From positions 1 through 64,000 of the forward strand of contig NZ_QAOJ01000009.1 of assembly GCF_003050835.1 (NCBI RefSeq): a stretch of 64,000 nucleotides of DNA, in the 5' to 3' direction. Numbering within the stretch: position 1 is the stretch's first letter; each line of letters starts with the position of its first letter. A model generated the notes under the pieces. That model saw nothing but the letters and a program-made list of their open reading frames with translations, was not told the origin of the DNA and did not search any database. Below, in pieces: positions 49,819 through 58,065 of this stretch. The DNA comes from Pseudomonas sp. GV071. Lineage in GTDB: Bacteria > Pseudomonadota > Gammaproteobacteria > Pseudomonadales > Pseudomonadaceae. A program made the translations under genes and the position numbers.

Positions 49819-50538
49819 TCACTCGCTTAACGTCAGCAAAATATCCGAATACCAGGCGCAGTTCAGCCCCAGGGCTTCGTCGATCTCCAGGTCGCGGTTC
49901 ACGTCCAGGCGCGAGGAGTGCACGCCGAGCAGCAGCCACGGTAGCTCACGTTTGTCGTCGGCCGGCAGGCGCATGACGATTGGCGCGCCGCTGGAGCCGC
50001 GGTGAGTGCGGGCGTCGGTGAGAAAGTAACCCTCGCCCTTGAAACGCAGGCCAAAGGCCGAGGCGATGCTGGCCTGCCGTGCGACCGGCATGTGGTGCAG
50101 GGTGTCGTGAAAGCCCAGAGGGAACCCCACCACCAGCAAGGCACTGCCGATTTCGATGCTCTTGGTGATGTCCGCCAGGTGCTCGGGGGTGAAGGCTTGG
50201 TACACCGTGGTCGGCGGCAGGGCGCTGCGGTCGATCTCGACCAGGGCGATATCGATCTCGCCGCCCGAATCGGTGCCCTGGCGCCACAGGCTTTTGCCAT
50301 CTTCGAACAACGGAATGGAGAACCCGGTGGACTCGGCCAGGTTGTCCTCGTTGGTGTGCAGTTCGATTTGCAGATGGCTGGGGTGGTGGTCGGTGGGTTC
50401 GTCGATCACCACGTGGCGGCTGGTGACCAGAAACAGGCGCTCATCGCGGGCGAAGAAAAACCCGCTGGCGTTGGTCAGCGGCCGTTCGAGGTCGAAGGTG
50501 GAGACGCGGGCGGTGGCGAGCAGCAGGGGTTCCAGCAT
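49819..50538 (-). CDS. Trypsin-like serine protease domain protein without signal peptide
   Basis: This 239-residue protein has a chymotrypsin-fold pattern: FFFARDERLFLVTSRHVVIDEPT with the catalytic His near residue 41, GEIDIALVEIDRS with the Asp near 94, and ARTHRGSSGAPIVMRLP with the Ser near 181. It starts MLEPLLLATARVSTFDLERPLTNASGFF and has no signal peptide or PDZ domain, unlike DegP/HtrA enzymes, so it appears cytoplasmic. ATG 50538 is chosen because AGGATG lies upstream; ATG 50550 lacks a spaced ribosome site. Its role is unknown. Confidence 0.78.
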   Translation of the reverse strand: MLEPLLLATARVSTFDLERPLTNASGFFFARDERLFLVTSRHVVIDEPTDHHPSHLQIELHTNEDNLAESTGFSIPLFEDGKSLWRQGTDSGGEIDIALVEIDRSALPPTTVYQAFTPEHLADITKSIEIGSALLVVGFPLGFHDTLHHMPVARQASIASAFGLRFKGEGYFLTDARTHRGSSGAPIVMRLPADDKRELPWLLLGVHSSRLDVNRDLEIDEALGLNCAWYSDILLTLSE

Positions 50539-50666
50539 GATGCGATACATCCTGTAGGGGGGGCGGCGGTGTTAGTTAAGAAGGCCGCGCGGGCTGGAAG
50601 GTTCGAGGGAAATTTTGTGGGGCCATGATGGGTTTCGCCCAGGCGCGCGCAGCGGAACCCATGCGG

Positions 50667-51293
50667 TTATTTGTCGACCACCGGCCGGTGCATGTGGAAA
50701 CGCTGGCTTTCGCTGATGCTGAAGTAGTCGGTGGGGCCACCGCCGCGCATGATTGGCTGGGCCAGCACAGTGTTGTATACGCCGTCTTCGAGCACCGCAG
50801 TGTCGATGTGCACGGCCACCACTTCACCCAGTACCAGCCAGGTATCCAGCAGGTCGCCATTGGCGCTTTGCAGTTGCACGATATCGCTGAGGCGGCATTC
50901 GAACGACACCGGACTTTCCAGTACCCGCGGCGGTTTCACCAGACGCGACGGCGCGGTGGCTAAGCCGGCCAACTCAAATTCGTTGACCTCAGGGGCGACC
51001 AGCGCCGAGCTGGTGTTCATCTGCTCGGCCAACGGCCGGCTGGCGAGGTTCCAGACGAACTCCTTGCTGGCGGCAATATTACGCACGCTGTCCTTCCAGC
51101 CAATGCTGGAAAAACCAATGATCGGTGGCGTGTAGTTAAAGGCGTTGAAGAAGCTGTAAGGCGCCAGGTTCAACACGCCCTCAGGGCTCTGTGAGGAGAT
51201 CCAGCCGATGGGCCGAGGCGCAACGATGGAGTTCAGCGGGTCGTGTTTCAGGCCATGGCCGAGCTTGGGTTCGTAGAAGTGGAATTCACGCAT
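50667..51293 (-). CDS. Flavin reductase-like domain protein
   Basis: This 208-residue protein has the FMN-binding split-barrel pattern: DPLNSIVAPRPIGWISSQSPEGVLNLAPYSFFNAFNYTPPIIGFSSIG, RNIAASKEFVWNLASRPLAEQMN, FELAGLATAPSRLVKPPRVLESPVSFECRLSDIV, and VLGEVVAVHIDTAVLEDG. Members reduce FMN with NADH or NADPH for two-component monooxygenases, or act as oxidoreductases. It could in principle supply FMNH2 to the LLM monooxygenases at 15-17 kb, but it is far away and its control is unknown. It is 35 bases downstream of ppnN's stop. Confidence 0.82.
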   Translation of the reverse strand: MREFHFYEPKLGHGLKHDPLNSIVAPRPIGWISSQSPEGVLNLAPYSFFNAFNYTPPIIGFSSIGWKDSVRNIAASKEFVWNLASRPLAEQMNTSSALVAPEVNEFELAGLATAPSRLVKPPRVLESPVSFECRLSDIVQLQSANGDLLDTWLVLGEVVAVHIDTAVLEDGVYNTVLAQPIMRGGGPTDYFSISESQRFHMHRPVVDK

Positions 51294-51328
51294 CAGAGGG
51301 CCTCGGACAATGGGTGGTGATGAAGCGA

Positions 51329-52705
51329 TTAGCTGTTAATCACCCGATAACACGGCACGTACGCCGCGCCACCCGGCAATTTCATCCGGTGTTGTTCGAC
51401 GAAGGCCTGCAGCAAACGGTCCAGCGGCTCCATGATTTGCGGGTCGCCATGGATTTCATAGGGGCCGAATTCTTCGATCAAACGAATGCCGGTGGCCTTC
51501 ACGTTGCCGGCGACGATGCCGGAAAACGCTCGGCGCAGGTTGGCCGCCAGTTCATGCGGGGCCACGTGGCGGTTCAGCTGCAGCGCAGCCATATTGGCGT
51601 GGGTTGGGTCGAACGGACGTTGGAAACCTTCGTCGATCTTCAGCAGCCAGTTGAAGTGAAAGGCGTCGGCGCGCTCGCGGCGGAACTGTTTCACCTCCTT
51701 GAGGCCAGCAGTCATCTGCCGCGCCACTTCGGCCGGGTTGTCGATGATGATCTGGTAATGCGCTTGCGCGGTTTCGCCCAGGGTTGCGCCGATAAAGGCG
51801 TGCAACTGCTCGAAATAGGCTTTGGCGCTGCGCGGCCCGGTAAGGATGACCGGGAAGGGCAGGTCCTGGTTATCCGGGTGCATCAGAATGCCCAGCAGAT
51901 ACAGGAACTCCTCGGCCGTGCCGGCGCCGCCTGGGAAGATGATGATGCCGTGGCCCACCCGCACGAACGCTTCAAGACGTTTTTCAATGTCCGGCAGAAT
52001 CACCAGCTCGTTGACGATCGGGTTCGGCGCCTCGGCGGCGATGATGCCGGGCTCGGTCAGGCCCAGGTAACGGCTGCCGGTGATGCGCTGTTTAGCGTGG
52101 CTGATGGTGGCGCCTTTCATTGGCCCTTTCATCACACCGGGGCCGCAACCGGTGCAGACGTCGAGGCTGCGCAGGCCCAGTTCGTGGCCGACCTTCTTGG
52201 TGTACTTGTATTCCTCGGTGCTGATCGAGTGGCCGCCCCAGCACACGACGATTTTCGGCTCTACACCGGGGCGCAGGGTGCGGGCGTTGCGCAGCAGGTG
52301 GAAGACGTAATCGGTGATGCCCTGGGAGGTTTCCAGGTCGATGCGCTGGCTGTCGAGTTCGTTCTCGGTGTAGACGATGTCGCGCAGGGCGCTGAACAGC
52401 ATCTCGCGGGTGCTGGCGATCATCTCGCCATCGACGAAGGCGTCGGCCGGCGCATTCAGAAGTTCCAGGCGCACACCACGGTCTTGCTGGTGGATGCGCA
52501 CTTCGAAGTCTTTGTAAGCGTCGAGAATGGTCTTGGCGTTATCGATATGCGCGCCGGTGTTGAGGATAGCCAGGGCGCACTGGCGGAACAGGGCGTAGAT
52601 GCTGCCGGAACCGGCTTCGCTGAGTTGCTGCACTTCGCGTTGGGACAATGTCTCCAGGCTACCTTTGGGGCTGACTGAGGCGTTGATTACTTGTCTGTGG
52701 CGCAT
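51329..52705 (-). CDS. ppnN: Pyrimidine/purine nucleotide 5'-monophosphate nucleosidase
   Basis: This 458-residue LOG-family enzyme hydrolyses the N-glycosidic bond of nucleoside monophosphates; E. coli PpnN is activated by (p)ppGpp. The order of motifs matches PpnN throughout: LSQREVQQLSEAGSGSIYALFRQCALAILNTG, NARTLRPGVEPKIVVCWGGHSIS, LDVCTGCGPGVMKGPMKGATISHAKQR, FPGGAGTAEEFLYLLGILMHPDN and FSGIVAGNVKATGIRLIEEFGPYEI. I chose ATG 52705; ATG 52717 is also possible. A 128-bp inverted repeat lies just upstream. Confidence 0.9.
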   Translation of the reverse strand: MRHRQVINASVSPKGSLETLSQREVQQLSEAGSGSIYALFRQCALAILNTGAHIDNAKTILDAYKDFEVRIHQQDRGVRLELLNAPADAFVDGEMIASTREMLFSALRDIVYTENELDSQRIDLETSQGITDYVFHLLRNARTLRPGVEPKIVVCWGGHSISTEEYKYTKKVGHELGLRSLDVCTGCGPGVMKGPMKGATISHAKQRITGSRYLGLTEPGIIAAEAPNPIVNELVILPDIEKRLEAFVRVGHGIIIFPGGAGTAEEFLYLLGILMHPDNQDLPFPVILTGPRSAKAYFEQLHAFIGATLGETAQAHYQIIIDNPAEVARQMTAGLKEVKQFRRERADAFHFNWLLKIDEGFQRPFDPTHANMAALQLNRHVAPHELAANLRRAFSGIVAGNVKATGIRLIEEFGPYEIHGDPQIMEPLDRLLQAFVEQHRMKLPGGAAYVPCYRVINS

Positions 52706-52736
52706 TCTGAATTCCATGAATGAGGTGCGATGGTGT

Positions 52737-52864
52737 GTAGGTTGGGTCGGCCCGCGCTCGGGTGAGCAAAGCGAAGCCCAACAAGGGCCTTCCCAACGTA
52801 CGCAGGCGTAAAGATACGCCATCCTGAGACCGCGTTGGGCTTCGCTTTGCTCAACCCAACCTAC
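52737..52864. repeat. 128-bp inverted repeat between ppnN and the kinase gene
   Basis: Left arm GTAGGTTGGGT...GAGCAAAGCGAAGCCCAAC and right arm GTTGGGCTTCGCTTTGCTCA...ACCTAC are inverted around about 50 bases with TACGC/GCGTA. The unit is the same as the single hairpin at 49785-49815. It fills most of the gap and has no gene. Confidence 0.8.
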
Positions 52865-52896
52865 GAGGAGTGTGTAGGGATTGCGACAAGGGGGTG

Positions 52897-54291
52897 TCAG
52901 GCGGGAAGGTACATACCAAAGGTGTTGACGCCATCGCGGCTATCCACAAACACCTCGCCGCCATGCATCAAGGCAATCGCCTTGACGATCGCCAAGCCCA
53001 AGCCATGGTTGGCGCCGCTATTGGTGCGCGCTGCGTCCACCCGGTAGAAGCGCTCGAACAGGCGCGGTAAATGCTCGCCGACAATCACCTCGCCCGGATT
53101 GGCCACGCCAATACTCACCCGCTGCTCCTGACGGTCGATATGCACGTTGATGGTCTGCCCGGCCGCCGTGTGTTGCACGGCGTTGTTGAGCAGGTTGATC
53201 AGCGCGCGGCGAAAGTGTGCGCGTTCGATCAGCACCTGGGCGTCGCCGTGCACCTGCACCTGCACGCCGGCGTCTTCGAGGATGAAGTCGAGGTAGTCCA
53301 CTGCCGTCGCCACTTCAGCCGCCAACGAGGTGCTGGTCAGTTGCGTGGCTTTGTCGCCCTGGTCGGCGCGGGCGAGGAACAGCATGTCGTTGATGATCGA
53401 GCGCAGGCGTTCGAGCTCTTCCAGGTTGGATTGCAGCACTTCGAAGTAGTGTTCGGCGGAGCGGCCACGGGTGAGTGCCACCTGGGTCTGACCGATCAGG
53501 TTGGTCAGCGGCGAGCGCAGTTCGTGGGCGACGTCGGCGTTGAAGGATTCCAGGCGGGTGTAGGCCTGTTCGACACGGCCGAGGGTGGTGTTGAAGGCAC
53601 TGGCGAACTGCTTCAGCTCCGGCGGCAGGCTCGACAACTGCAAGCGCCCGGACAGCCGTGGCGGCGTAAGTTTCTCCGCTTCGGCAGACAGCTTGATCAG
53701 CGGCCGCAAGCCCACTCGCGCCACCCAGTAGCCCAGCGCCGAGGCCAGCAGCACACCCACCACCGCCAGGCTGATCAGCGCTATGAGCAGGTGGTGCTGG
53801 GTTTGCCAGAAGGTTTCGGTGTCGATGGCAATCAGAAAACGCAGCGGTGGGCGGCCGTCTTTGGCCTGAAATTGGCTGACCAGCACTTTCTGCGGGTAGG
53901 CGCGGTCGTCTATTTCCATATCGCGAATACCCAACGAGCCAGCAGCAAATTCACGGATGGCGTCGTCGGGGTTGCCGAATTCGAAGTGGGGGTTGCCACT
54001 GACCACCCAGAAGCGGATGCGCTTGTCTTCCTCGCTCAGCAGCGTGAGTTTGTTGGTGATCTTGGCCCAGTGCTCGTCCGTGCCAAAGCGGTCAATGGCC
54101 GACTCCAGTACGCTGTAACGCGCATCCAACTCAGCCTCGGGCAGCATGTTCATGCCCTTGTCGACTTGCTGGTAGAGGGCGCCGCCAATCAGCAGAAACA
54201 CCAGCAGCGCCACCAGGGTGAACAGCGCACTCATGCGCAGGGCGATGGATTTGCTCAGCCCTGCATTTATCGCGGGGGCCTCATTCGCCAT
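52897..54291 (-). CDS. Sensor histidine kinase (CusS/CopS-like)
   Basis: This 464-residue inner-membrane kinase has a first helix (ALRMSALFTLVALLVFLLIGGALY), a periplasmic sensor region to about residue 150, a second helix (HLLIALISLAVVGVLLASALGYWVA), HAMP (LRPLIKLSAEAEKLTPPRLSGRL), the His box FNADVAHELRSPLTNLIGQTQ near 262 and the ATPase domain (ALINLLNNAVQHTAAG; GANHGLGLAIVKAIALMHGGEVFVDS). ATG 54291 overlaps the response regulator by 11 bases. The layout resembles heavy-metal sensors, but the signal is not known. It is last in the adaptor-pump-regulator-kinase series. Confidence 0.86.
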   Translation of the reverse strand: MANEAPAINAGLSKSIALRMSALFTLVALLVFLLIGGALYQQVDKGMNMLPEAELDARYSVLESAIDRFGTDEHWAKITNKLTLLSEEDKRIRFWVVSGNPHFEFGNPDDAIREFAAGSLGIRDMEIDDRAYPQKVLVSQFQAKDGRPPLRFLIAIDTETFWQTQHHLLIALISLAVVGVLLASALGYWVARVGLRPLIKLSAEAEKLTPPRLSGRLQLSSLPPELKQFASAFNTTLGRVEQAYTRLESFNADVAHELRSPLTNLIGQTQVALTRGRSAEHYFEVLQSNLEELERLRSIINDMLFLARADQGDKATQLTSTSLAAEVATAVDYLDFILEDAGVQVQVHGDAQVLIERAHFRRALINLLNNAVQHTAAGQTINVHIDRQEQRVSIGVANPGEVIVGEHLPRLFERFYRVDAARTNSGANHGLGLAIVKAIALMHGGEVFVDSRDGVNTFGMYLPA

Positions 54292-54961
54292 GGCGGCTCT
54301 CCAGTACATAGCCCATGCCACGGATGGTGTGCAGCAGCTTGCCGGGGAAGGGGCCGTCGAGCTTGGCGCGCAGGCGCTTGATCGCCACTTCGACGACATT
54401 CGCGTCGCTGTCGAAATTGACGTCCCAGACCATTTCCGCCAGCGCGGTTTTCGACAGGATTTCGCCCTGGTGGCGGGCCAGCGCGCTGAGCAGGGAGAAC
54501 TCTTTGGCGGTCAGGTCCAGACGCTGCCCGGCGCGGCTGGCCTTGCGGCTGATCAGGTCGACGGCGAGGTCGGCAATGGCGATCTGCACCGGCTCGTGGC
54601 CGCCACCACTTCGGCGGGTCAGGGCTTGCAGGCGAGCCACCAGCTCGAGGAAGGAGAACGGTTTGCCCAGGTAGTCATCGGCGCCCTCGCGCAGGCCGCG
54701 GATGCGGTCTTCCACCCGTTCGCGGGCGGTAAGCATGATCACCGGGGTCTGCTTGCGCGCCCGCAGTGCGCGCAGTACGCCAAAACCGTCGAGGCCGGGC
54801 AGCATCACGTCGAGCACGATCACCGCGTAGTCGTTCTCCAGCGCCAGGTGCAAGCCTTCGATGCCGTCACGGGCGACGTCTACCGCATAACCTTGCTCGG
54901 TGAGGCCGCGGTGCAGGTAGTCGGCGGTCTTTTCTTCGTCTTCGATAATCAGGATGCGCAT
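54281..54961 (-). CDS. OmpR-family response regulator (CusR/CopR-like)
   Basis: This 226-residue response regulator has a receiver domain (MRILIIEDEEKTADYLHRGLTEQGYAVDVARDG, phospho-acceptor Asp in VIVLDVMLPG near residue 51, Lys in LGKPFSFLELVAR near 101) and a winged-helix DNA-binding domain (LTAKEFSLLSALARHQGEILSKTALAEMVWDVNFDSDANVVEVAIKRLRAKLD; IRGMGYVLESR). It probably activates the RND operon with which it is co-directional, eight bases after the pump gene. ATG 54961 is used. Confidence 0.87.
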   Translation of the reverse strand: MRILIIEDEEKTADYLHRGLTEQGYAVDVARDGIEGLHLALENDYAVIVLDVMLPGLDGFGVLRALRARKQTPVIMLTARERVEDRIRGLREGADDYLGKPFSFLELVARLQALTRRSGGGHEPVQIAIADLAVDLISRKASRAGQRLDLTAKEFSLLSALARHQGEILSKTALAEMVWDVNFDSDANVVEVAIKRLRAKLDGPFPGKLLHTIRGMGYVLESRHGE

Positions 54962-54969
54962 GGCCAATC

Positions 54970-57900
54970 TCAATGTTCAGTGGCGGTGTGCAACGCGTTC
55001 TGGCTGCGGTGGAACCACCGCTCCAGGGCCAAGTATATGACCGGCGTGGTGAACAGCGTCAGCGCCTGGCTGACCAGCAGGCCGCCGACCACGGCAATCC
55101 CCAGTGGTTGGCGCAGCTCGGCGCCGGTGCCAAATCCGAGCATCAGCGGCAGCGCGCCGAGCAGGGCGGCGAGGGTAGTCATGATGATCGGCCGAAAGCG
55201 CGTGATACAGGCTTGGTAAATCGCTTCTTCAGGCGTCAGGCCACGTTCGCGCTGGGCTTCGAGGGCGAAATCGATCATCAGAATGCCGTTCTTTTTGACG
55301 ATGCCGATCAGCAGCACCAGGCCGATCAGCGCCATGATGGAAAAGTCCTGGCCGCACAGCCACAGCATGATCAGCGCACCGAGGCCGGCCGAGGGCAGGG
55401 TGGAGATGATGGTCAGCGGGTGCACGAAGCTCTCGTAGAGCACGCCAAGAATGATGTACACCGCCACCAGCGCCGCCAGAATCAGCCACGGCTGACTGGC
55501 CAGGGAACTCTGGAAGGCCTGCGCGGCGCCCTGGAAGTTGCCGGCGATTTCGGCCGGCATGCCGATGTCCAGCTTGGCCTGGTTGAGCTCCCGCACGGCA
55601 TCGCCGAGGGCCACGCCAGGAGCCAGGTTGAACGACAGGTTGGCGGCCGGAAACATGCCGTCATGGGCAATCGACAGCGGCCCGCTAGTGGGCGCATCGA
55701 CCTTGGCCAGCGCCGACAGCGGGACCATCTCCTGGGTGAGCGGCGAGCGCAGGTAGAAATAATTCAGGCTTTCGGCCTTGCCGCGTTGTTGCTCATTGAG
55801 CTCGAGAATCACCTTGTACTGGTTGGTCTCGGTCTGGAACTCGCTGATCTGCCGTTGGCCGAAGGCGTCGTACAGGGCCTGGTCGACGTCGCTGGTGGTC
55901 AGGCCAAAACGCGCGGCGGCGCTGCGGTCGATGCTGATGTGGGTGATGCTGCCGCCCAACTGCAGGTCGTTGGACAGGTCGCGGAAAATCGAATTGCTGC
56001 GTAGCTGTTCGGTGAGGCGCTGGGTCCACAGATTCAGGCTCGGGCCGTCGTTGCTTTTCAGCGTGTACTGGTACTGGCTGCGGCTGGGGCCGGCGCTGAG
56101 GTTGATATCCTGGCCGGCGCGCAGGTACAGGACGATACCCGGCACGGTCATCAGTTTCGGGCGGATGCGGTCGATAAATTCGCTGGCCGACACATCCCGC
56201 TCGCCACGGGGTTTCAGGGTGATCCAGAAGCGCCCGTTGGCGATGGTCTGGTTGTTGCCGCTCACGCCAATCGAGTGAGAAAACACCGCCACGGCCGGGT
56301 CGGCGGCGACGATCTTGGCCAGCTCCTTGTGCTTGGCCAGCATGTCGGGGAACGAGACGTCTGCCGCCGCTTCCGTGGTGCCCTGCACAAAGCCGGTGTC
56401 CTGGATCGGGAAAAAGCCCTTGGGAATAAACACGTAGCCAATGATCGCCAGCACCAGGGTGACGCTGAACAGGCTGAGCATCAGCCGCTGGTGGTTGAGG
56501 GCACGGCGCAGGCCATGGTCGTAACGGCTGAGCAGCCAGTCGCCAAAGCCTTTGCGGGGTTCGCCGTCATGCGCCGGCACCTTCATGAACAGGGCCGCCA
56601 GGGTCGGCGCCAAGGTCAGCGAAACCACCACCGAAATCAGAATGGTCGAGGTCGCCGTGAGGGCGAACTCCTTGAACAGCCGGCCGACCACGCCACCCAT
56701 AAACAGCAACGGAATAAACGCGGCCACCAGCGAGAAGCTGATGGACACCACGGTAAAACCGATCTCGCCAGCGCCCTTGATGGCCGCCTCGCGCATGCCG
56801 TCGCCAGCCTCCAGATGGCGGTGAATGTTTTCCACCACCACGATGGCGTCGTCCACCACAAAACCCACCGCGACCACGATGGCCACCAACGTCAGGTTGT
56901 TGAGGCTGAAGCCCATCACATACATCAGCGCAAAGCTGGCAATCAGCGACACGCCGAGCACGCTGGTCACGATCAAGGTCGCCGACCATTGGCGCAGGAA
57001 CAGCGCCATCACCGCCACCACCAGAATCACCGCAATCAGCAGGGTGATTTCCACTTCATGCAGGGAGGCGCGGATGGTTTGCGTGCGGTCGTTGAGTACG
57101 GTGACATCCACCGACGCCGAGAGCATTGCCTGCAAACGCGGCAGCTCGCTCTGGATGCGGTCGACGGTTTCCACAATGTTGGCGCCGGGCTGGCGGAAGA
57201 TCACCAGGTTGAGCCCCGGCCGCTGGTTGGAAAACGCCTGCACATAGGCGTTTTCCGACCCATTGATCACCCGCGCAACATCGTGCAGGTGCACCGGCGC
57301 GCCGTCTTTGTAGGAGACGATCAGCTGGCCATATTCCTCGGGTTGAAACAGTTGATCGTTGGTCGACAGGGTGGAAATGCTCGAATCGCCGTACAGCGCG
57401 CCCTTGGCCAGGTTCAGGCTGGTTTGCTGCAGGGCCACGCGGATGTCCGCCAGGGTCAGGCCGAGCGCCGCGAGTTTGTCTGGCGAGGCCTGCACCCGAA
57501 TGGCCGGGCGCTGCTGGCCGGAGATGTTGATCAGGCCGACGCCATCAATCTGGCTGAGCTGGCGGGCGAGAATGGTTTCGGCCTGGTCACTGAGCTCGGT
57601 GCCGGGCATCTGGTCGGAGCTGACAGTAAGGATCAGCACCGGGCTGTCGGCCGGGTTGACCTTGCGCCAGGTGGGCAGGCTGGGCATGTCTTGCGGCAGC
57701 TTGCCGGCAGCGGTGTTGATCGCCGCCTGCACTTCCTGGGCGGCGGTGTCGATGCTCTTGTCGAGGGTGAATTGCAGAATCAGGTTGGTCGAGCCCAGGG
57801 CGCTGGTGGAGGTCATCTGGGTCATGCCGGGGATGGCGCTGAACTGCACCTCCAGTGGCGTGGCCACCGAGGAGGCCATGGTGTCCGGGCTGGCGCCAGG

Positions 57901-58065
57901 CAACAGGGCGTTGACCTGGATGGTCGGGAACTCGGCTTCGGGCAACGGCGCCAGGGGCAGGCGCGGAAAGGCGATGACGCCGAGCAGCACCAGGGCGAAG
58001 GTCAGTAGCAGGGTGGCGACGGGGTGGTCAACGCACCAGGCCGACACCGAGCCACGGCCTTTCAT
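54970..58065 (-). CDS. RND-family efflux pump (MdtC/MuxC-like)
   Basis: This 1031-residue proton-driven pump has the RND layout of twelve helices and two periplasmic loops. It starts MKGRGSVSAWCVDHPVATLLLTFALVLLGVIAFPRLPLAPLPEAEFPTIQV and has LNNLTLVAIVVAVGFVVDDAIVVVENIHRHLEAG near residue 395, with the paired Asp that relay protons, and the C-terminal LIMLWLCGQDFSIMALIGLVLLIGIVKKNGILMIDFALEAQRERGL. It resembles the drug-type MdtC/MuxC branch rather than metal pumps, because no metal-ligand Met/Cys pattern is visible. It overlaps the adaptor by four bases. Confidence 0.9.
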   Translation of the reverse strand: MKGRGSVSAWCVDHPVATLLLTFALVLLGVIAFPRLPLAPLPEAEFPTIQVNALLPGASPDTMASSVATPLEVQFSAIPGMTQMTSTSALGSTNLILQFTLDKSIDTAAQEVQAAINTAAGKLPQDMPSLPTWRKVNPADSPVLILTVSSDQMPGTELSDQAETILARQLSQIDGVGLINISGQQRPAIRVQASPDKLAALGLTLADIRVALQQTSLNLAKGALYGDSSISTLSTNDQLFQPEEYGQLIVSYKDGAPVHLHDVARVINGSENAYVQAFSNQRPGLNLVIFRQPGANIVETVDRIQSELPRLQAMLSASVDVTVLNDRTQTIRASLHEVEITLLIAVILVVAVMALFLRQWSATLIVTSVLGVSLIASFALMYVMGFSLNNLTLVAIVVAVGFVVDDAIVVVENIHRHLEAGDGMREAAIKGAGEIGFTVVSISFSLVAAFIPLLFMGGVVGRLFKEFALTATSTILISVVVSLTLAPTLAALFMKVPAHDGEPRKGFGDWLLSRYDHGLRRALNHQRLMLSLFSVTLVLAIIGYVFIPKGFFPIQDTGFVQGTTEAAADVSFPDMLAKHKELAKIVAADPAVAVFSHSIGVSGNNQTIANGRFWITLKPRGERDVSASEFIDRIRPKLMTVPGIVLYLRAGQDINLSAGPSRSQYQYTLKSNDGPSLNLWTQRLTEQLRSNSIFRDLSNDLQLGGSITHISIDRSAAARFGLTTSDVDQALYDAFGQRQISEFQTETNQYKVILELNEQQRGKAESLNYFYLRSPLTQEMVPLSALAKVDAPTSGPLSIAHDGMFPAANLSFNLAPGVALGDAVRELNQAKLDIGMPAEIAGNFQGAAQAFQSSLASQPWLILAALVAVYIILGVLYESFVHPLTIISTLPSAGLGALIMLWLCGQDFSIMALIGLVLLIGIVKKNGILMIDFALEAQRERGLTPEEAIYQACITRFRPIIMTTLAALLGALPLMLGFGTGAELRQPLGIAVVGGLLVSQALTLFTTPVIYLALERWFHRSQNALHTATEH

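Noticed and set aside
56275..58008. A 577-codon plus-strand frame opposite the RND pump gene
   Set aside because: Its length follows from codon bias of the pump gene; the translation is His/Arg/Gln-rich without motif, and both ends have no control signals.
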